Shown: positions 47,214-56,700 of the stretch, one piece after another
How positions within the stretch are numbered: the stretch's first letter is position 1
Layout: each line of letters begins with the position of its first letter
Origin: Caryophanales bacterium
GTDB taxonomy: Bacteria > Bacillota_I > Bacilli_A > Izemoplasmatales > UBA1188
Direction of reading: 5' to 3'
Length of the DNA: 64,000 nt
Assembly (NCBI GenBank): GCA_020633845.1
Contig: JACKCW010000001.1
Location: 297,011 to 361,010 of the forward strand
Program-made: the position numbers and the translations under genes
The notes under the pieces: model-generated
Seen by the model: the letters and a program-made list of their open reading frames with translations, nothing else
What the model was told of the DNA's origin: nothing
Database searches by the model: none

Positions 47214-47736
47214 GGTTGTCTTTTTCGACACCGATTGTCTATGTTCTTTTTTATGGACCAATTCAGAAAATATCCTTGTTTATTGTTTTAAAAGCAACAT
47301 GGTAATTCCAAGGCAAGTTTATAACGAACTTTCCCAAATAAATTATCTAAAAAGTAAAATTGATACAATGATTTCTAGCAACTATTTGGATATAGAAGAT
47401 ATCGATATTGGCAGTGAAGAAGGCCAACTATATTTAAAACTAACAAAAAACCATATCTCTCCTAATAGACCATTAATTGGAAAAGGCGAGGCAGCCGGAA
47501 TTGTTCTTGCCAAAAGAGATAGTGGTATTCTGGCTAGTAATAATTTGAAAGATATCAGTTATTATGTGAAAGAATATGGTTTATCTCATATTACAACCTC
47601 AGAAATTTTGAAACAAGCTTTTGATGATAGTTTTATTTCTGAAACTGAAGCAAACAATATATGGGAAAAAATGATAAAAAAGAAAAGAATGCTTCCTTTT
47701 TCAACATTTACTGACTATTTAAAATCATTAATCTAA
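47206..47736 (+). CDS. PIN-domain nuclease, likely toxin of the module
   Basis: A 176-residue protein from the ATG at 47206; a longer frame from 47137 lies within the previous gene. VVFFDTDCLCSFLW provides the first PIN Asp, IPRQVYNELSQ the Glu, and GKGEAAGIVLAKR the next acidic position. Where PIN nucleases usually have a pair of Asp (LLSDD) this protein has ASNNLKD, so the fourth acid may be the later Asp or be lost. It resembles DUF3368-like PIN proteins. PIN domains in such modules cleave RNA as toxins; activity here is inferred. It overlaps the protease gene by eight bases. Confidence 0.82.
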   Translation: MTKVVFFDTDCLCSFLWTNSENILVYCFKSNMVIPRQVYNELSQINYLKSKIDTMISSNYLDIEDIDIGSEEGQLYLKLTKNHISPNRPLIGKGEAAGIVLAKRDSGILASNNLKDISYYVKEYGLSHITTSEILKQAFDDSFISETEANNIWEKMIKKKRMLPFSTFTDYLKSLI

Positions 47737-47755
47737 TTTTTATTATTACTACGTG

Positions 47756-47784
47756 TTGATTAATGTCAAAAACATGGTTATAAT
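47756..47784 (+). promoter_or_regulatory. Predicted promoter of the DUF5684 gene
   Basis: TTGATT (47756-47761), 17 bases, TATAAT (47779-47784). Confidence 0.75.
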
Positions 47785-47814
47785 TAAAATAACAATACAT
47801 AAAAAGGAGAAAAT

Positions 47815-48111
47815 ATGATTACATTATCATTATGCTTTATTTTTAAAAAAGCCAATGAACACTGGTGGCTTGCATTAATCCCGTTCGCAAATGTCTATAC
47901 GCTTTATAAAATAGTCAGAGGCAACGGTTGGAAATTTCTTTTACTTTTAATTCCAATCTTTGGCCAGATTTATGCAATTATAACGCAGTTTAAACTGGCT
48001 AAAGCTTTCGGTAAAGGCGTTGGTTTTGGACTAGGACTATTCCTTCTATGCCCAATCTTCATGCTTATTCTAGCTTTTGATCAATCAAAATATGAAGGCG
48101 CAGTAGAATAA
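47815..48111 (+). CDS. DUF5684-type small membrane protein
   Basis: A 98-residue membrane protein with three or four hydrophobic segments. WWLALIPFANVYTLYKIV, LLLLIPIFGQIYAIITQFKLA and KAFGKGVGFGLGLFLL match the pattern of DUF5684 proteins, in which two IP-N/Q turns and an AK-FGKG motif are typical. The function is unknown; relatives often neighbour signal peptidase genes or form part of multi-domain membrane proteins. It stands alone with its own promoter, AAAAGGAG site and terminator. Confidence 0.78.
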   Translation: MITLSLCFIFKKANEHWWLALIPFANVYTLYKIVRGNGWKFLLLLIPIFGQIYAIITQFKLAKAFGKGVGFGLGLFLLCPIFMLILAFDQSKYEGAVE

Positions 48112-48120
48112 AAGATTAAT

Positions 48121-48147
48121 AAAACGGCTCGTTTGAGCCGTTTTTTT
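48121..48147 (+). terminator. Terminator after the DUF5684 gene
   Basis: AAAACGGCTC-GTTT-GAGCCGTTTT plus T-run. The A-run on the 5' side also lets it serve the convergent hydrolase gene. Confidence 0.92.
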
Positions 48148-48151
48148 AATA

Positions 48152-48913
48152 TTATAGCCAAATACCCCATCCGTCAAACTGAAAAACTCCGCTTCCGTGA
48201 CACAATTTCCCTTCTTTTTCTATTTCTTCAAGCTTATTCTTCATGTCGGTTATGATGTTAGGTTCTATTTCAAGAGAATGATGCCCCGGAAAAACTCGTT
48301 TTGCGTTTAGAGACTCTATTCTTTTTAATGAATCTAAATAAGCTTGAGGATCGGTTGAAGGATAATAGGCAAAGAGAATATCTTTATATACTAGGTCTCC
48401 GGTAAAAAGATAACCGCTTTTTTCTTCATAAAAGCAAATATGTCCCGGAGAATGCCCTGGTGTATGACAAACCTTAACAATTCTTCCACCAAGATCAATT
48501 TCATCGTTGTCCTTTAATATTCTTTTGGGTGTTCCCTTAAATATTTCATATTTATCTAAATCAAAATCACTCGGTAAATCTGCCCTATCTTTAACCATCT
48601 CTTTTACCGTTTCAAGCGAAAGCGGAAAAGCCCCTTCTATCCAGGCTAATTCCTTCTCGTGCACATAAAAGTTTGGAAAATACTTAAGCCCACCGATATG
48701 GTCCCAGTGGACATGAGTAGGAATCGCTATAATCTTTTTATCTGTCAGTTTTAATACTTCTTCATAGATATTTTCGATTCCGAGTCCGGTATCGATTAAA
48801 AGTGCTTTTTTCCTCCCGATTAAAAGGTAGGAATGCGGCTCTTCCCAATGTCTGTATTCGCTTATTATATAAGTGTTTGGATCCACCTTATCAATAGTAA
48901 ACCATTCTTTCAT
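48152..48913 (-). CDS. Metallo-beta-lactamase-fold hydrolase
   Basis: A zinc-dependent hydrolase of 253 residues in the glyoxalase II-like branch of the superfamily. THVHWDHIGG is the metal motif HxHxDH, HTPGHSPGHICFY and FTGDLVYKD supply further ligands, and FPGHHSLEI the last. The substrate is unknown. The start at 48913 has AGGAGG at the right distance (GGAGGACATTG before ATG); a longer frame to 49036 has no ribosome site and is rejected. It is divergent from cls. Confidence 0.9.
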   Translation of the reverse strand: MKEWFTIDKVDPNTYIISEYRHWEEPHSYLLIGRKKALLIDTGLGIENIYEEVLKLTDKKIIAIPTHVHWDHIGGLKYFPNFYVHEKELAWIEGAFPLSLETVKEMVKDRADLPSDFDLDKYEIFKGTPKRILKDNDEIDLGGRIVKVCHTPGHSPGHICFYEEKSGYLFTGDLVYKDILFAYYPSTDPQAYLDSLKRIESLNAKRVFPGHHSLEIEPNIITDMKNKLEEIEKEGKLCHGSGVFQFDGWGIWL

Positions 48914-49013
48914 CAATGTCCTCCTATTCAATATTAAAGAGTATAACACATTAATTCTGTCCCTTTCTAATAAAAAAAGAAGAAGTGTAAAAGTCATAAA
49001 GCCCTTTCTTAAT

Positions 49014-49047
49014 TTGCCTATTTTCTTTTTATACATTAAAATGTATA
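49014..49047 (+). promoter_or_regulatory. cls promoter with dyad over the -10 box
   Basis: TTGCCT (49014-49019), 17 bases, TAAAAT (49037-49042). The -10 box lies inside the perfect dyad TATACATT-AA-AATGTATA (49030-49047), a likely repressor site. Confidence 0.62.
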
Positions 49048-49084
49048 GAGGAGAATAATAAGAGGAAAATAAGGGGAAGTATTT

Positions 49085-50590
49085 ATGCGTAAGTTCAGTA
49101 AGATAGTATTTTCTAGAGCCTTTATATTATTTCTTTTGATCTTTTTACAGATCGCTTTTTTCGTAGTAATAAATTACTACCTCTCTTCATTTTACTCTTG
49201 GTTTAATATTGTGATTTCTCTTCTTTCTATTTTGGTTTTCTTTATTGTGGTTAACTTAGATGTACCGTCATCTATTATTGTGCCGTGGTTAGTCGCAATT
49301 GCGATATCTCCTATTTTCGGCACCACCTTATATCTTCTTCTTGGAAGAAACGTTACTAAGAAAATGGTAGCAAAGAAATATCAAAGAATCGTAAATGATG
49401 TATATATTGATGATGTAGATTATAAAACTAAAAATGAAGATATCAAATTAATCGAAAACCTTACCTCGTGTAAGGCTCACAAAAACACGAAGGTCGAATA
49501 TTTAAAATGCGGAGAAGATTTTTTTGAAAAACTAAAGAGCGCTTTAAGAAAAGCCGAAAAATACATATTTATGGAATATTTCATTATTGAAAAAGGTTTT
49601 ATGTGGAATGAAATACTAGATGTCCTTGAAGAAAAAATCAAACAAGGAGTCAAAGTATTTTTAATGTATGATTCCCTGGCTTGCAGCACCAAAGATTCTC
49701 TGGCGTATTTTAATAAACTCAAGAAAATGGGCATTAACGTCCAGGAATTTAATAAATTCACGCCTTTTGTGGACGCCATCCAAAATAATAGGGACCATCG
49801 GAAAATAACCGTTGTAGACGGCAAATGCGGCTTTATGGGCGGTTCTAATTTAGCTGACGAATATATCAACAAGAAAAAGATATACGGGCTCTGGCGGGAT
49901 TCTAATATTTATATTGAAGGGGAGGCGGTAATAAACCTCATTGAACTTTTCATCAATCAATATAATGCGACTGTTGGGATAAAAGAATCGTTAAAAGTTG
50001 AAGATTATCGCTTTGAAAGCGAGATAACGGATAACTCCTCCTACATTCTTCCTTATGGAACGGGCCCTTATCCGATCTATGAAAAAAGAATCGCCGAAAG
50101 TATTTATTTAAACGTCATTTATAACGCCAAAGAGTATTTATATATCACAACTCCTTATTTAGTGGTTGATACCTATATAATTGATGTGATAATCAGCGCC
50201 AAAAGAAGAGGGGTAGACGTAAAAATCATGCTTCCGGGAATACCGGATAAATATATGGTGTATGTCCTCGCTAAAAGCAATTTTAAAAAGCTGATTGATT
50301 CCGGAGTGGAAGTTCTTTTATATAAAGACGGTTTTATTCATTCTAAATCAATAGTTTCGGATAATGTGAAAGGTATTGTCGGCACGATTAACTTTGACTA
50401 TAGAAGTCTCATTCACCATTTTGAATGCGCAACCTATATGTATAAGGCACCTTGTATTATTGATATGAAGGAAGACTTCTTAAATCTTAGAAAAGAAAAC
50501 TGTATTATTGCCGGCGAAAAAGAAGAAAAGCTGGGCTTCTTTGAAAAGCTAATCAAGAATTTAATTAAGGCTTTTATGCCTCTTTTCTAG
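49085..50590 (+). CDS. cls: Cardiolipin synthase
   Basis: Phospholipase D-family enzyme that condenses two phosphatidylglycerols to cardiolipin at the membrane; 501 residues. There are two or three N-terminal membrane segments (about 10-35, 40-58 and 65-85). Two HKD motifs follow: HRKITVVDGKCGFMGGSN (about residue 237) and HSKSIVSDNVKGIVGTINFD (about residue 418). AAGGGGA is eight bases before the ATG. Its promoter carries a perfect dyad, suggesting regulated expression. The GT8 gene follows after nine bases, suggesting a shared envelope-related operon. Confidence 0.93.
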   Translation: MRKFSKIVFSRAFILFLLIFLQIAFFVVINYYLSSFYSWFNIVISLLSILVFFIVVNLDVPSSIIVPWLVAIAISPIFGTTLYLLLGRNVTKKMVAKKYQRIVNDVYIDDVDYKTKNEDIKLIENLTSCKAHKNTKVEYLKCGEDFFEKLKSALRKAEKYIFMEYFIIEKGFMWNEILDVLEEKIKQGVKVFLMYDSLACSTKDSLAYFNKLKKMGINVQEFNKFTPFVDAIQNNRDHRKITVVDGKCGFMGGSNLADEYINKKKIYGLWRDSNIYIEGEAVINLIELFINQYNATVGIKESLKVEDYRFESEITDNSSYILPYGTGPYPIYEKRIAESIYLNVIYNAKEYLYITTPYLVVDTYIIDVIISAKRRGVDVKIMLPGIPDKYMVYVLAKSNFKKLIDSGVEVLLYKDGFIHSKSIVSDNVKGIVGTINFDYRSLIHHFECATYMYKAPCIIDMKEDFLNLRKENCIIAGEKEEKLGFFEKLIKNLIKAFMPLF

Positions 50591-50599
50591 GGTGATAAT

Positions 50600-51394
50600 A
50601 TGAACCTGCTTTTTACATCCAACAAAAATTATCTCTTTCATATCATTGAAGTTCTCTCTTCAATTCGAACTCATAATAATTGCCATCTTGATGTCTATAT
50701 CATCAGTAATGATATAAAGACAGATGATTTTAACGTCTATAAGAATATTCTTAGCGATATGTCTTTCGTGACGATGTCGATTGACGAAAGTCTTTTCAAA
50801 AAAGGAAGAACTTCTTCTAGATATCCTCTTGATATATACTATAGGCTCTTTGCGTCTTTTTTTCTTCCTGAAGATATGGATAGAATTTTATACCTTGACC
50901 CGGATATTGCGGTAATCGGCGATTTAAATGAGCTCTATAATATGCCTTTTAACGATAAAATGTTTATCGGCGCTTCTCATTTGTCTTCTTTCCTTTTATG
51001 GTTTAACCAACTAAAAAACGGCACTAAAAAAGATCATTTATATATTAACACCGGCGTAATTCTCATGAACTTAGAGCTCATGAGAAAGAGCGTAAAAATA
51101 GAAGATATATCTGATATAATCAAGAAAAAAAGATGGGTAATGACTCTTCCGGATCAAGATGTTTTAAATATCTTATATGGAGACAAAATAAGCTTAGTCT
51201 CGAAATTTAAATACAACCTGGCCGATAGAGACATTAGAAAATATAATCTTTTCCATAAAAATAAAATTGATTTGGAATGGATTAAAAAGAATACCGTAAT
51301 TATTCATTATTATGGTAGAAATAAGCCTTGGAAGAAATCGTATAAAGGCATTTTAAATGCATTTTATGTTAATATGAAAGAAAAAGATTGTTAA
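50600..51394 (+). CDS. Glycosyltransferase family 8 protein
   Basis: A 264-residue retaining glycosyltransferase that probably adds hexose (galactose or glucose) to a surface glycan or lipid. RILYLDPDIAVIGDLNELYN contains the DxD metal and sugar-nucleotide motif (about residue 100). INTGVILMNLELM and LPDQDVLNILYGD are the usual GT8 segments, and IIHYYGRNKPW is the C-terminal HxxGxxKPW motif. No membrane segment. It follows cls and precedes the dehydrogenase closely. Confidence 0.9.
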   Translation: MNLLFTSNKNYLFHIIEVLSSIRTHNNCHLDVYIISNDIKTDDFNVYKNILSDMSFVTMSIDESLFKKGRTSSRYPLDIYYRLFASFFLPEDMDRILYLDPDIAVIGDLNELYNMPFNDKMFIGASHLSSFLLWFNQLKNGTKKDHLYINTGVILMNLELMRKSVKIEDISDIIKKKRWVMTLPDQDVLNILYGDKISLVSKFKYNLADRDIRKYNLFHKNKIDLEWIKKNTVIIHYYGRNKPWKKSYKGILNAFYVNMKEKDC

Positions 51395-51412
51395 TGAAAG
51401 AAAGGGAAGAAA

Positions 51413-52579
51413 ATGCTTTTTGATTTTATTTATTATAATCCAACCAAAATATACTTTGGAAAGAATTCTTTGTCTTATCTAAAAGAAGAATTAAAAAAAT
51501 ACGGAAAGAAAGTCCTTTTGGCTTACGGTTTTTCTTCAATCAAGAAAATCGGTCTTTATAGCGAAGTAATCCAAATACTAGAGGATTCAGGAAAAGAAGT
51601 ATTTGATTTCCCAGGGATTATGCCGAACCCCACTTATAAGAAAATGATGGAAGGCGCCAAAATCGTTAAGGATAACGACATTGACTTAATCCTGGCGGTA
51701 GGAGGCGGCTCTGTTATCGACTGTGCTAAAGCCATTTCCGTTTCGGCTTATTCAAAAGACGATCCATGGAATAAATATTGGATAGGAAGAAAAGAAGTAG
51801 ATAATAAGATTGTACCGGTAGCGTCTATCTTAACGCTGGCGGCCACCGGCTCTGAAGCTAACGGCGGCTCTGTTATCACTAATGAAGAATTAAAAAAGAA
51901 AAAAGGAAGAGTTTTCTCTCCCGAGGTTTATCCTAAATTCTCTATTCTTAACCCTTTATATACCTATTCACTTCCTCTTTATCAAACGATGAGTGGCATC
52001 TTTGATATCTTCTCTCATTTTATGGAACAGTATTTCTCAGGGGAAGACGATAATGTTTCCGATTATCTCCTTGAAGGCGCCATGCGCTCTTTAATTCACT
52101 CAACCGAAGCAATTATGGTTAACAGTGAGGACTATGAAGCAAGATCCAATATTATGTGGTTATCGACCATTGCGCTTAATACGATGCTTGGCGTAAGTAA
52201 ACCCCAAGACTGGGAAGTTCACGCAATTGGACACCAGATTTCCGCCTATACTTTATGCGCTCACGGAATGAGTCTTTCTTCCATTTCGCCTTCCTATTAT
52301 TTATATACCTATAAATACGGACTCGAGAAGTTTAAAAGATTTGCGATAAATGTCTTTAATATCCAAGAAGAAGGCAAATCTTCTGATGAAATAGCCAGAG
52401 AAGGGATAGAAACTTTAAAAGACTATATTAAAAAATACAACATGGTATCTAGTATTAAAGAATTAGGTGTAAATGAAGAAATGATTCCATTAATTGCCAA
52501 ATCGACTGATAAAGGCGGAGCCTATAAAACCCTTACAGAAGAGGATATTATAAATATCCTCAGAGATTCTTATAACTAG
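51413..52579 (+). CDS. Iron-containing alcohol dehydrogenase (BdhA/YqhD-like)
   Basis: Group III alcohol dehydrogenase of 388 residues that reduces aldehydes with NAD(P)H. FYNPTKIYFGKNS opens the protein; AVGGGSVIDCAKAI is the nucleotide-binding GGGS motif; AATGSEANGGSVIT follows. The metal ligands are in GIFDIFSHFMEQ, HAIGHQIS and CAHGMSLSSISP. The sequence is nearest to butanol dehydrogenase types; the natural aldehyde is unknown. Probably co-transcribed with cls and the GT8 gene, though a functional link is not evident. Confidence 0.92.
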   Translation: MLFDFIYYNPTKIYFGKNSLSYLKEELKKYGKKVLLAYGFSSIKKIGLYSEVIQILEDSGKEVFDFPGIMPNPTYKKMMEGAKIVKDNDIDLILAVGGGSVIDCAKAISVSAYSKDDPWNKYWIGRKEVDNKIVPVASILTLAATGSEANGGSVITNEELKKKKGRVFSPEVYPKFSILNPLYTYSLPLYQTMSGIFDIFSHFMEQYFSGEDDNVSDYLLEGAMRSLIHSTEAIMVNSEDYEARSNIMWLSTIALNTMLGVSKPQDWEVHAIGHQISAYTLCAHGMSLSSISPSYYLYTYKYGLEKFKRFAINVFNIQEEGKSSDEIAREGIETLKDYIKKYNMVSSIKELGVNEEMIPLIAKSTDKGGAYKTLTEEDIINILRDSYN

Positions 52580-52589
52580 ATTTTCTTCT

Positions 52590-52617
52590 TTGACAGCAAG
52601 TAGAAGTATGCTATAAT
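52590..52617 (+). promoter_or_regulatory. Promoter of tRNA-Thr
   Basis: Consensus TTGACA (52590-52595), 16 bases, TATAAT (52612-52617). The predicted start is about ten bases before the tRNA. Confidence 0.85.
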
Positions 52618-52632
52618 TTCATATGGATTTGT

Positions 52633-52708
52633 GCCGAAATAGTTCAGATGGTTAGAACGGTTGACTCGTAACCAACAGACCCAGGTTCGACTCCCGGTTT
52701 TGGCACCA
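52633..52708 (+). tRNA. tRNA-Thr (CGT)
   Basis: 76 bases with encoded CCA. Acceptor stem GCCGAAA / TTTTGGC; D arm AGTTCAGATGGTTAGAAC; anticodon loop CTCGTAA with CGT; T arm GGTTCGACTCC. The innermost pair of the anticodon stem (A31 with C39) is a mismatch. It is a single-gene transcript with its own promoter and terminator. Confidence 0.92.
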
Positions 52709-52723
52709 GGCATGTTATATATC

Positions 52724-52747
52724 AACTCACTTTTAAAGTGAGTTTTT
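52724..52747. terminator. Terminator between tRNA-Thr and the MerR gene
   Basis: AACTCACTT / AAGTGAGTT stem with a T-run after it on the plus strand. It lies between convergent genes. Confidence 0.85.
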
Positions 52748-52749
52748 AT

Positions 52750-53547
52750 TTATTTAATAGGCACAACAATCAGCACAATATTTTTATTTGAACTGTTATC
52801 GAAGTTACCTTCCATATACACTTCTCTCGGATACCCTTTTACTTCTATATGGTTATCTTGAATATATTTTTTAATTGTTTCATATGCAGTATAACTTTTT
52901 CCGTATTCTCCGCAGTAAGAGATAAGAAGCACCTTGCCTTCCGGGTATAACTCGGCATCTTCTGGGATTCTTTTTTCATCAATACAGATACACATTTTCA
53001 TAGAAATATCAGTCATCTGATAAAAATCTTTATCAAATAAATCTTTTTCAAACTCACAAAAACTGGATACTTTTCTGGAGAAATGTATTCCTCTTTCCAT
53101 ACACTCCTCAAAAAAGCCGGTAAAAGAAGTAATAGCGTCATTGATATCTTTCGCCACGATATAACGGGTAATAAAATGAGCGGCCGGTAAAGTTATTTGT
53201 TTGATTTCCGGTTTTATATTTTCACTCTTATTTCTTATTTCTAAGCGACTTATGGCTTTTTTTATTTCTTTTATTTGTTCGTTCAAGATTGCTATTTGGT
53301 TTTCGGTGGTGATTCGGCCGTTAAGGTACTTTTCGATATCTTTTAAAGACATATCGGTTTTTCTAAGATCAAGGATTATTTGTATTCTTGCAATTGTATA
53401 ACTATCGAAATATCGATAACCGGAAGAAGAGTCCACAAAAGACGGGACAATTATTCCGTGTTTTTCATAGTTTAAAATCATTTTGCGGCTGATTCCCAAA
53501 AATGATGCGACTTCACCGATTCTGAATAAATTATTATTCTTTTTCAT
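52750..53547 (-). CDS. MerR-family regulator with GyrI-like effector domain
   Basis: A transcription activator of 265 residues. The N-terminal winged helix is RIGEVASFLGISRKMILNYE followed by SGYRYFDSYTIARIQIILDL. A coiled coil runs at about residues 80-110, and the C-terminal 150 residues resemble the GyrI-like drug-binding fold of BmrR/BltR. It probably senses a small hydrophobic or cationic molecule. The ATG at 53547 has GGGGA seven bases upstream; an in-frame TTG six bases earlier is less likely. The intergenic region holds a promoter with the 19-base spacer that MerR proteins act on, reading away from this gene. Confidence 0.88.
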   Translation of the reverse strand: MKKNNNLFRIGEVASFLGISRKMILNYEKHGIIVPSFVDSSSGYRYFDSYTIARIQIILDLRKTDMSLKDIEKYLNGRITTENQIAILNEQIKEIKKAISRLEIRNKSENIKPEIKQITLPAAHFITRYIVAKDINDAITSFTGFFEECMERGIHFSRKVSSFCEFEKDLFDKDFYQMTDISMKMCICIDEKRIPEDAELYPEGKVLLISYCGEYGKSYTAYETIKKYIQDNHIEVKGYPREVYMEGNFDNSSNKNIVLIVVPIK

Positions 53548-53581
53548 ATACAATTCCCCGGCTGAAAAATTAAATAAAATA

Positions 53582-53612
53582 TTGACTCGCCCCCATGGGT
53601 ACGATTTAAACT
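53582..53612 (+). promoter_or_regulatory. MerR-type promoter with 19-base spacer
   Basis: TTGACT (53582-53587), exactly 19 bases, TAAACT (53607-53612). The spacer contains the palindromic CCCATGGG. Over-long spacers with a central dyad are the hallmark of MerR-activated promoters. It reads toward the surface protein gene at 53760 and lies 35 bases from the MerR gene, so autoregulation is also possible. Confidence 0.65.
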
Positions 53613-53759
53613 GATTTTATCATTTAGAATTGGCTTTTTCAATGCATAAAGACTTAATTTATTACTATTTAAAATATTTAAAGATGAAAATTGCACTCTT
53701 AATTTGCTTAATATAATTTATTTTCATTTAGCATAATATACCAAAAATGAGGTGAGAAT

Positions 53760-56700
53760 ATGAAGTTATTTGAATCAAGAAAAAAGTTTTTTCCCAAATT
53801 ATTATTAGGTTTTCTAATTGTCTCAGCTTTTTTATGCGGAATAATGAATATTCCTAAAAAGCCGGTTTCGGCAGATGAAATTTGTACTCCCTTAAGCGAT
53901 TTGACCTACACGTTGTTTGATGATAACAATACGATAAGAATTGACGGCACAACAACTACCCTGACAAGTATCATATTGCCTGATTCATATTCTACCGACG
54001 GGAAAGATTATTCCGTAACGATAATTGGTAACGGAGCCTTTCAAAACCAAACAAGTTTGACTTCAATATCTCTTCCGGATAGCCTTACAACTATCGAGAT
54101 TATGGCCTTCTATAATACCGGTATTTCTTCAATAATCTTGCCGAGTTCAATAACAAGTATCGGAGGAAACGCTTTTAACTTCTGTACTCATTTAACTTCA
54201 ATAAATATAGAGAACACATCCATAACCGCTATATCCAGCAGTACCTTTTCGTATTGCTATTTATTGTCGTCAATCACCATTCCAAATACCGTAACTTCTA
54301 TTGGAGATTATGCTTTTCAGGACTGTAAAGCTTTGGCGTCTCTTACTGTTCCGGATTCGGTAACCAGTATCGGCGAGAACGCCTTTGCTCTTTGCGAGGG
54401 TTTGACGTCTGTTAATATATTGGGAAATAATTTAACTTCAATCGGCGACTACGCTTTTGGATATTGCTCGAAACTAACCACGATTAATATTCCGACATCC
54501 ATAACTGCTATCTCCGATTTTGCTTTTTATGCTTGCGACAGTCTTAATAATATTGTTCTTCCAGATACAATTAGTAGTATCGGAAATCAAGCTTTTTACG
54601 GATGCTCTAATTTGACTTATTTAGTAATACCTTCATCGGTTATGTCGATCGGGGATTATGCGCTTTCCTGTTGCGGGCTAACTTCAATTGTAATTCCGAG
54701 TTCGGTAATCAGCATCGGCGAGAACGCCTTCAACAGAGATGCGAGCTTAGAGTCTGTGTCTCTTCCTAATTCGATTAGCGAAATAAAAAATAATACCTTT
54801 GCATCATGCATCAGTCTTAAATATGTTAATATCCCGAGTTCGGTGACCAGCATCGGAGAAAAGGCTTTTTATTATTGCCGGTCTTTGGCATCACTAACTG
54901 TCCCGAGTTCGGTGACCAGCATCGGGCCTAGCGCTTTCTCTATATGCAACAGTTTAAAAACTTTAAGAGTTGAATCTCTTACTCCGCCGACGCTTGATTC
55001 CGACGACGCTATTGGTTTTTATACTGATGCTGTTGTGGTTCCAAGACAAAGCCTTGAGGCCTATAAGGCAGCGGATAATTGGTTAACTAACGCAGACAAG
55101 CTTTACGCGGATTATTACATCATAATCTACAAAGATTCTAACGAAAATGTTATTCATACTTCATATATTGCATACGGCGAAAGTGATAACTATATTACCG
55201 ACCACGAAATATCGCATTATACATTTACCGGCTGGGATAAAGATGTTACCGATGTAAAAAGTGATATCACCACGAGCGAAGTGTGGAGTCCAGATTCTTA
55301 CACAATAACTTATAATCTTAACGGCGGCACCAATAGTACGTCGAATCCTTCAAGTTACGTCTATAATTCATTAACGATAAATTTATCTGATCCGGCAAAA
55401 GAAGGCTATACATTTTTAGGCTGGTACAGCGACGGTGCTTTTGAAAATCATGCGCCATCAATTTTAATCGGTTCTCAAGGAAATAAGACCTTCTACGCCA
55501 AATGGGGCATAAACCAATACACGATAAGTTTCAATTCAAACGGCGGATCGGAAGTGTCTAGCATTTCCGGAAACTACGGAAGTGATGTTACGGCGCCAAT
55601 AGATCCGGCAAAAGAAGGCTATGCTTTTAGCGGCTGGTATAGTGACAGCGATTTAAGCGATTCCTACACTTTTTCGACTATTCCCTCTTCCAGCCTAACT
55701 TTATACGCCAAATGGAGCATAAACGAATACACGATCACTTATGTTTTAAACGAAGGAACCAATAACGCTCTAAATCCTTCGACTTATACGGTGGTTTCTG
55801 AAGATATCGATTTATCAGATCCGGTCAAAGCCGGTTACACCTTTATCGGTTGGTATAGTGACAGTACTTTGGAAAATCCGGTTTCATCCATTGCCTCCGG
55901 TTCCGTTGGAAACAAAACCCTTTATGCTAAATGGAACATAAATGAATATATAATAAGTTTCAATTCGAACGGAGGTTCTCATATAGCGGATATAAGCGGG
56001 AATTACGGAACAGAGGTTTCATCACCTGCAGATCCGACAAGAGCCGGCTATACTTTCTTTGGCTGGTATAGTGACAGTGCTTTGACTGCGGCTTATACCT
56101 TCTCGGCTATTCCGTCTACCGATACTTTCTTATACGCCAAATGGGATATCAACCAATATACCATAAGCTTCAACACTAACGGTGGATCAAGCATAGCGGA
56201 TATTACTATGGATTATAATTCTTCAGTCTCTCTTCCATCTAATCCGACCAGGGATGGCTATATGTTTAATGGCTGGTCAAAGGCTATTCCGTCCCTAATG
56301 CCTTCCGAAAATGTAACGATTGAAGCTTACTGGTTAAAATATACAACCATCAGTGAAATAGGCCAAGCTACCGGTCTAGCAGGTTCGGTTGAAGGAATAG
56401 CGAATGAAAACGCTGAAATATCCGTCGTTATCAATACAATGGATATTAAAGATGTTTCTAAAACAGAACAAGCCTTATTAGAAACTGCGGCAAAAGATAC
56501 TTTAAATACTAGAAAGTTCTCGAGTCTTTTCCTAGATATTAACTTAATTTTAAAAGAAGAAGAAAAGGGCGATGAGTATTTAAGAGAAAGTGATTCTCCT
56601 TTAACTTTTACCATTACTCTTCCCAGCGAATGCACTGGATATGACAATTACATTGTCGTTTCTCTTCATAATGGACAAACTTCAATTGTTGATTCGCAAT

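Noticed and set aside
48914..49036. N-terminal extension of the metallo-beta-lactamase protein
   Set aside because: The extra 41 residues are unlike the family, and AGGAGG is positioned for the ATG at 48913.
53644..53718. 24-codon open frame upstream of the LRR gene
   Set aside because: No ribosome site and no recognisable feature; AT-rich sequence makes such frames common by chance.
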